Positions 60,361-64,000 of a stretch of DNA of 64,000 bases are shown here, piece by piece. Below the pieces are notes generated by a model. The model did no database searches. It had not been told where the DNA came from and was given only the letters and a program-made list of their open reading frames with translations. The position numbers and the translations under genes are program-made. This DNA comes from Roseomonas sp. KE2513 (GTDB taxonomy: Bacteria > Pseudomonadota > Alphaproteobacteria > Acetobacterales > Acetobacteraceae). Within the stretch, counting starts at the first letter, position 1. Each line of letters starts with the position of its first letter. Where the stretch lies: positions 186,001 through 250,000 of the forward strand of contig NZ_RCVR01000004.1 of assembly GCF_016107305.1 (NCBI RefSeq). The letters run 5' to 3'.

Positions 60361-63189
60361 ATGAACGCGCTCGCCGCCCCGCGCCCTTCCCGCAACCCCG
60401 AGCCCATGCTGTCCGATTCCCGTCCGCCGCCGTCCTCCGTGGCGGGGCGCCTCGGGCGGCACCGCGTCACCCTCGGGATCCTACTGGTCGTCGCCGTCGC
60501 GCATCTCGGCGCCTGGTGGGCGATGAACCGGCCGGTCTCGATGCCCGACTTCCGTGGACAGGTGAACGGCCTCGCCTTCGCCCCCTATCAGCGCGGCCAG
60601 AGCGCCGAGGGGACGAACTGGCCCACGCCCGACCAGATCGAGGGCGACATTCGGCGTGTCTCGGGCATGACGCGCCACATCCGGACCTATGCTGTCCATG
60701 GCGGGATGGAGCGGATCCCGGAGATCGCGCGCGCCGCCTATCCCGACATGCGGGTGACGCTCGGCTCCTGGCTCGATCGTCGGCTGGACCGCAACGCCGC
60801 CGAGATCCGCCGCCTCGTGCAGGTGGCGCGCGAGAGCCGCAACGTCGAGCGCGTGCTGGTCGGCAACGAGGCCGTGCTGCGCGGCGACGTGACGCCCGCG
60901 CAGATGGTCGGCTACATCGAGCAGGTGCGGCGCCAGGTGCGCCAGCCGGTTTCTACCGCCGAGCCCTGGCACGTCTGGATCGACCATCCCGAGCTCGGCA
61001 ACGCGGTGGACTACATCACCATCCACCTTCTGCCCTACTGGGAGGGGCTGCCGGTCGATGACGCTCTGCGCTTCATTATGGAGAAGTACGACGCCGTGCG
61101 GGCGCGCTTCCCCGGTAAGCGCGTGGTCATCGGCGAGGTGGGCTGGCCCTCCGACGGCGTGGCGCAGGGTGCCGCCCGCGCGAGCCGCGTGAACCAGGCG
61201 CTGTTCATGCGCAGCTTCTTCAACATCGCCGAGGCCCGCGGCCTCGAGTACTTCGTGATGGAGGCCTTCGACCAGCCCTGGAAGACCTCTTTCGAGGGCC
61301 GCGCGGCCGGCCACTGGGGCATGTACGACCTCGACCGCGCGCAGAAGTGGCCGCTGACGGGCCCCGTGCAGGAGACGCCAGCCTGGCTCGGCTGGGCGCT
61401 GGGCGCGAGCTTCGCGGCCTTCCTCTCGGCCTTCTTCTTCCTCTCCCGCCGGCCGGACATCCGCTGGCAGGGCAAGCTGATGCTCGCGGCTCTGTCGCAG
61501 GGCTTCGTGGCGCTCGGCACCTGCGTCGTGCTGGCGATGAGCGAGACCTACATGTCCACTACCGCGGGCGTGGTCTGGAGCCTGCTGGTCGCGGGGCAGG
61601 TGCTGCTGCTGGCGATCCTGCTGTCGGACGGCTTCGAGCTGGCTGAGACCGTCTGGGGCCGCGTGAGCAAGCGCCAGTGGAGCCCGGTGCCGGCGCCCGA
61701 GGGTACGCCGCTGCCCAAGGTCTCGATCCACCTGCCGATCTGCAACGAGCCGCCCGCGATGGTGCGGGAGACGCTCGACGCGCTCGCGGCCCTCGACTAC
61801 CCCGATTTCGAGGTGCTGGTGGTGGACAACAACACCACCGACCCCGCGCTCTGGGAGCCGGTGGCGGAGCACTGCGCGCGGCTCGGCGCCCGGTTCCGCT
61901 TCTTCCATCTCGGCAAGTGGCCCGGGTTCAAGGCAGGGGCGCTGAACTTCGCCCTCCGCGAGACCGCGCCGGATGCTGCCGTGATCGGCGTGCTCGACAG
62001 CGACTACACCGTGCGGCCGGACTGGCTGCGCCGGATGGTGCCGTTCTTCAACCGCCCCGAGGTCGGCTTCACCCAGTCGCCGCAGGACTACCGCGACGCG
62101 CATGGCGGCCTCTTCAAGCGGCTGATGTTCTGGGAGTACGCCGGGTTCTTCAAGGCGGGGATGGTCACGCGCAACGAGCGCAATGCCATCATCCAGCACG
62201 GCACCATGACCCTCATCCGCAAATCCGCGCTCGTCGGCGCCGCGGTGGAGGGCAAGGCCTGGGCAGAGTGGTGCATCTGCGAGGACAGCGAGCTCGGCCT
62301 GCGCCTGATGCGCGCCGGCTGGGAGGCGGTCTACTGCCCGGACTCGATGGGGCGCGGCGTGATGCCGGACGACTTCTCGGCCTATCGCAAGCAGCGCCAC
62401 CGTTGGGCTTTCGGCGCGGTGCAAATCGTGAAGGGCCACTGGCGCGCGCTACTCAACCCCTTCAACCGCAGCCTCACGCAGGGCCAGCGCTTCCACTTCG
62501 TCATGGGCTGGATGCCCTGGTTGGGCGATGCGCTGGGCTTGGCCTTCGTGCTCGGCGGCCTTGTCTGGTCGGTCGGCCTGGTGCTGATCCCGCTGACGCG
62601 GCTCTACCCGTCCTTCGACCTCTTCGGCGTGCACCTGCAGACCGAGGGGCTGCGGACCGCGCTCGTCGCCGCCGGGCTGTCGGACGAGTTCCCGATCACT
62701 CTCTTCATGATACCGAGCCTTGGCATCTTCGCCTTCAAGCTCGCGCAGATCTGGACGCTCTACCGTGCCCGGGTCGCCTGCGGGCCCTGGGACCGGCTCG
62801 GCGCCGCGCTGGGCGGCCTCGCGCTGACGCACACGATCGGCAAGGCGGTCTGGCAGGGCCTCTTTAAGCGGCGGGCGCACTTCGCCCGCACGCCGAAGAT
62901 GGAGAATGCACCCGCCTTGGTGCAGGGGCTGATGACGGCGCGGCAGGAGGGCATGGTGATGCTGCTCCTCTGGCTGGCCGCGGCCGGCATCACCCTCGCC
63001 CATCGCGGCGGCACCTGGGAGGCGGTGCTCTGGACCGTGATCCTGCTGGTGCAGTCGGTGCCCTACCTCGCGGCGGTGTCGGTGGCGCTGGTGGCGGCCA
63101 TGCCGGCGCGGCAGACCTCGGCGGTGCTGGGTGCGGTTTCGGCCCAGTCCTCCGCGGGCCAGGCGGTCGCGCGGACCGAGATGCACTAG
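60361..63189 (+). CDS. GH17-GT2 fusion, beta-glucan synthase-like (NdvB type)
   Basis: A 942-residue membrane protein. After one helix (about 36-52), residues 65-345 form a GH17 glucanase/transglycosylase domain with acid/base Glu near 170 (LVGNEAVL) and nucleophile Glu near 259 (VIGEVGWPS). Further membrane helices surround a GT2 glycosyltransferase at about 455-700 with DSD near 546, TQSPQDYRD, ED near 641 and the QRHRW motif near 678-682, as in processive beta-glycan synthases. Such proteins make beta-1,3 or mixed glucans and remodel them; Bradyrhizobium NdvB/NdvC are similar. The linkage cannot be read. A strong terminator follows. Confidence 0.9.
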   Translation: MNALAAPRPSRNPEPMLSDSRPPPSSVAGRLGRHRVTLGILLVVAVAHLGAWWAMNRPVSMPDFRGQVNGLAFAPYQRGQSAEGTNWPTPDQIEGDIRRVSGMTRHIRTYAVHGGMERIPEIARAAYPDMRVTLGSWLDRRLDRNAAEIRRLVQVARESRNVERVLVGNEAVLRGDVTPAQMVGYIEQVRRQVRQPVSTAEPWHVWIDHPELGNAVDYITIHLLPYWEGLPVDDALRFIMEKYDAVRARFPGKRVVIGEVGWPSDGVAQGAARASRVNQALFMRSFFNIAEARGLEYFVMEAFDQPWKTSFEGRAAGHWGMYDLDRAQKWPLTGPVQETPAWLGWALGASFAAFLSAFFFLSRRPDIRWQGKLMLAALSQGFVALGTCVVLAMSETYMSTTAGVVWSLLVAGQVLLLAILLSDGFELAETVWGRVSKRQWSPVPAPEGTPLPKVSIHLPICNEPPAMVRETLDALAALDYPDFEVLVVDNNTTDPALWEPVAEHCARLGARFRFFHLGKWPGFKAGALNFALRETAPDAAVIGVLDSDYTVRPDWLRRMVPFFNRPEVGFTQSPQDYRDAHGGLFKRLMFWEYAGFFKAGMVTRNERNAIIQHGTMTLIRKSALVGAAVEGKAWAEWCICEDSELGLRLMRAGWEAVYCPDSMGRGVMPDDFSAYRKQRHRWAFGAVQIVKGHWRALLNPFNRSLTQGQRFHFVMGWMPWLGDALGLAFVLGGLVWSVGLVLIPLTRLYPSFDLFGVHLQTEGLRTALVAAGLSDEFPITLFMIPSLGIFAFKLAQIWTLYRARVACGPWDRLGAALGGLALTHTIGKAVWQGLFKRRAHFARTPKMENAPALVQGLMTARQEGMVMLLLWLAAAGITLAHRGGTWEAVLWTVILLVQSVPYLAAVSVALVAAMPARQTSAVLGAVSAQSSAGQAVARTEMH

Positions 63190-63211
63190 GCGCGGGCACG
63201 AGTGTGAAAGA

Positions 63212-63250
63212 ACGGGCCGCGGGGGGAACCTCGCGGCCCGTTTCTTTTTT
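63212..63250 (+). terminator. Rho-independent terminator after the GH17-GT2 gene
   Basis: ACGGGCCGCG and CGCGGCCCGT form a 10-bp stem with a 10-base loop, followed by a T-rich run TTCTTTTTT. It starts 22 bases after the stop codon. Confidence 0.92.
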
Positions 63251-63305
63251 GGGCGAGAAGTGAAAATGGTTAACGATGTTTGAAGATGCGGAACCGGCTG
63301 GACAC

Positions 63306-63326
63306 GCGTTAAGCCCGCGGTAACGC
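63306..63326. promoter_or_regulatory. Inverted repeat upstream of the small helical protein gene
   Basis: GCGTTA and TAACGC form a perfect 6-bp inverted repeat around 9 bases, 18 bases before the ATG at 63345. It overlaps a weak CtrA-like TTAA-N7-GTAA. It may be an operator. Confidence 0.3.
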
Positions 63327-63344
63327 TTCAGGAGCCCGCAGCGA

Positions 63345-63602
63345 ATGGCCGAGATCCTTCTCCTCACCCGCAGTCCGCAGGACCGGCTTCAGGCCGCGCT
63401 CCGGCTTCTCGCCGCCGCACAGGAGGAGCAGCGCGCGGCTGTGAACGCCCTTCGTGAGAACCTTTACGTACTCCGCGACACGACGGCGAAGCTGCAGGAC
63501 AGCGTGCACTGCTGGAACCGCGCCGTGGCCGCGACCGGGAAGGACCTGGAGACCGCGCGCGAGGCGGTGCAGACGCTGGCGAAGACCGCCGCCGCCATGT
63601 GA
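63345..63602 (+). CDS. Small helical protein, hypothetical
   Basis: An 85-residue protein that is almost all helix (RLQAALRLLAAAQEEQRAAVN, LRDTTAKLQDSVHCWNRAV, DLETAREAVQTLAKTA), with heptad-like spacing of Leu and Ala that suggests a coiled coil or helical bundle. No family is recognised and there is no signal peptide. GGAG lies about ten bases before the ATG. It stands alone after a strong terminator, with its own short upstream region of about 90 bases that includes an inverted repeat. Confidence 0.6.
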   Translation: MAEILLLTRSPQDRLQAALRLLAAAQEEQRAAVNALRENLYVLRDTTAKLQDSVHCWNRAVAATGKDLETAREAVQTLAKTAAAM

Positions 63603-63618
63603 CCTGCGCAGACTGTGG

Positions 63619-63999
63619 TCAGAGCGGCCGGATGTGGGTGGCGGAGCGCAGGACCGCCGGCAGGAAGCCGCAGGCCTCGTAGAATTTCCCTGCTGTTGCG
63701 GGAGCGCGGACCCGTACCGAATGGAACCCGTGCTCCCGCGCCGCATCTACGATCGCCTCCACCAAGGCGCGCCCCAGTCCACTCCCCCGATGCGCGGGAG
63801 CGACATAGAGGCGGCGGACACGGCCGGTCGAGGCCTCCTCGGCATAGGGGTCGACGGTCAGGCCCCCGATCCCCGCGAGGGTGCCGTCGCGCCAGGCAGC
63901 GAACAATGCCTCTCCGGGCGCGTCGAAGCGCAGCGTGCCATCGCGCCAGTCCTCCTCCAGCACCTGCAGCATCTTCCAGCCTTCCGCCCAGGCGGTGTC
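63619..63999 (-). CDS. GNAT-family N-acetyltransferase, 5' end outside window
   Basis: The C-terminal 126 or so residues of a GNAT acetyltransferase; the frame is open past the right edge (DTAWAEGWKMLQVL). The acetyl-CoA loop is visible as RRLYVAPAHRGSGLGRALVE, and the later strand and helix FHSVRVRAPATAGKFYEACGF complete the fold. It transfers an acetyl group to an unknown small molecule or protein. It runs convergent to the helical protein gene, 16 bases away. Confidence 0.88.
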   Translation of the reverse strand, partial: DTAWAEGWKMLQVLEEDWRDGTLRFDAPGEALFAAWRDGTLAGIGGLTVDPYAEEASTGRVRRLYVAPAHRGSGLGRALVEAIVDAAREHGFHSVRVRAPATAGKFYEACGFLPAVLRSATHIRPL

Positions 64000-64000
64000 G

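Noticed and set aside
60481-62439. 652-residue minus-strand frame opposite the GH17-GT2 gene
   Set aside because: The plus strand encodes conserved catalytic motifs; the minus frame does not.
63306-63326. CtrA binding site
   Set aside because: The second half is GTAA instead of TTAA, so it is recorded only as an inverted repeat.

Overview
The window is 64 kb of very GC-rich DNA with densely packed genes. It looks like chromosome of an alphaproteobacterium, most likely an Acetobacteraceae/Roseomonas-like Rhodospirillales. This rests on gene order and families typical of that class: an argS-SPOR-nagZ-scpA-scpB-tat-serS block, a pcm-tolC pair, a PopZ (DUF2497) gene beside valS, an NDUFS4-type complex I accessory subunit, a separate pdxA-pdxJ pair and a bfr/bfd iron-storage pair. 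It is an inference from sequence read by eye; no database search was possible.

Layout. 1-1834: tandem OmpA-type outer-membrane genes that share an almost identical 3' half and terminator. 1913-13100: DUF3253 protein, SbmA/BacA-like ABC transporter, bfr and bfd with a candidate iron box, recQ, cydDC, a deacetylase, class III alcohol dehydrogenase and a thioesterase. 13161-13663: tRNA-Arg, NDUFS4-like gene and tRNA-Pro. 13719-23655 (minus): a ten-gene run, dGTPase-argS-SPOR-nagZ-M50 protease-scpA-scpB-tatB-tatC-serS, lacking tatA at its usual place. 23794-32294: Fe-S carrier, exonuclease III, pdxA-pdxJ-2OG oxygenase, ilvD, histidine phosphatase, DEDDh exonuclease, MFS transporter and a small membrane protein. 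32297-38043 (minus): valS, popZ, tolC, pcm. 38203-38429: tRNA-Cys and tRNA-Asn.

38553-49043 is the most accessory-looking part. It has a phnM-DUF1045 pair with no C-P lyase genes beside it, a tightly coupled acyl-CoA dehydrogenase/CoA-transferase/CitE-like lyase operon, a small RTX-repeat protein on a visibly lower-GC patch, a TPP enzyme/deaminase/NMT1-type binding protein cluster, a stand-alone Lrp/AsnC ligand-binding domain and two overlapping lipoprotein genes. 49081-56885 (minus) is a probable catabolic or scavenging operon: 3-dehydroshikimate dehydratase-type fusion, gamma-glutamyltransferase, amidase, peptide-type binding protein and alpha/beta hydrolase. 57022-63999: CsaA, a Gpt-type phosphoribosyltransferase, a PhzF protein, a CNNM/CorC-type membrane protein, a GH17-GT2 beta-glucan synthase-like protein with a strong terminator, a small helical protein and a truncated GNAT acetyltransferase.

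No CRISPR array, insertion sequence, prophage or rRNA was seen. The best candidates for something undescribed are the three-gene acyl-CoA operon whose dehydrogenase lacks the usual catalytic-Glu motif, the TPP enzyme/deaminase/binding protein cluster, the phnM-2H phosphoesterase pair and the lone RTX mini-protein. None is proven novel here.
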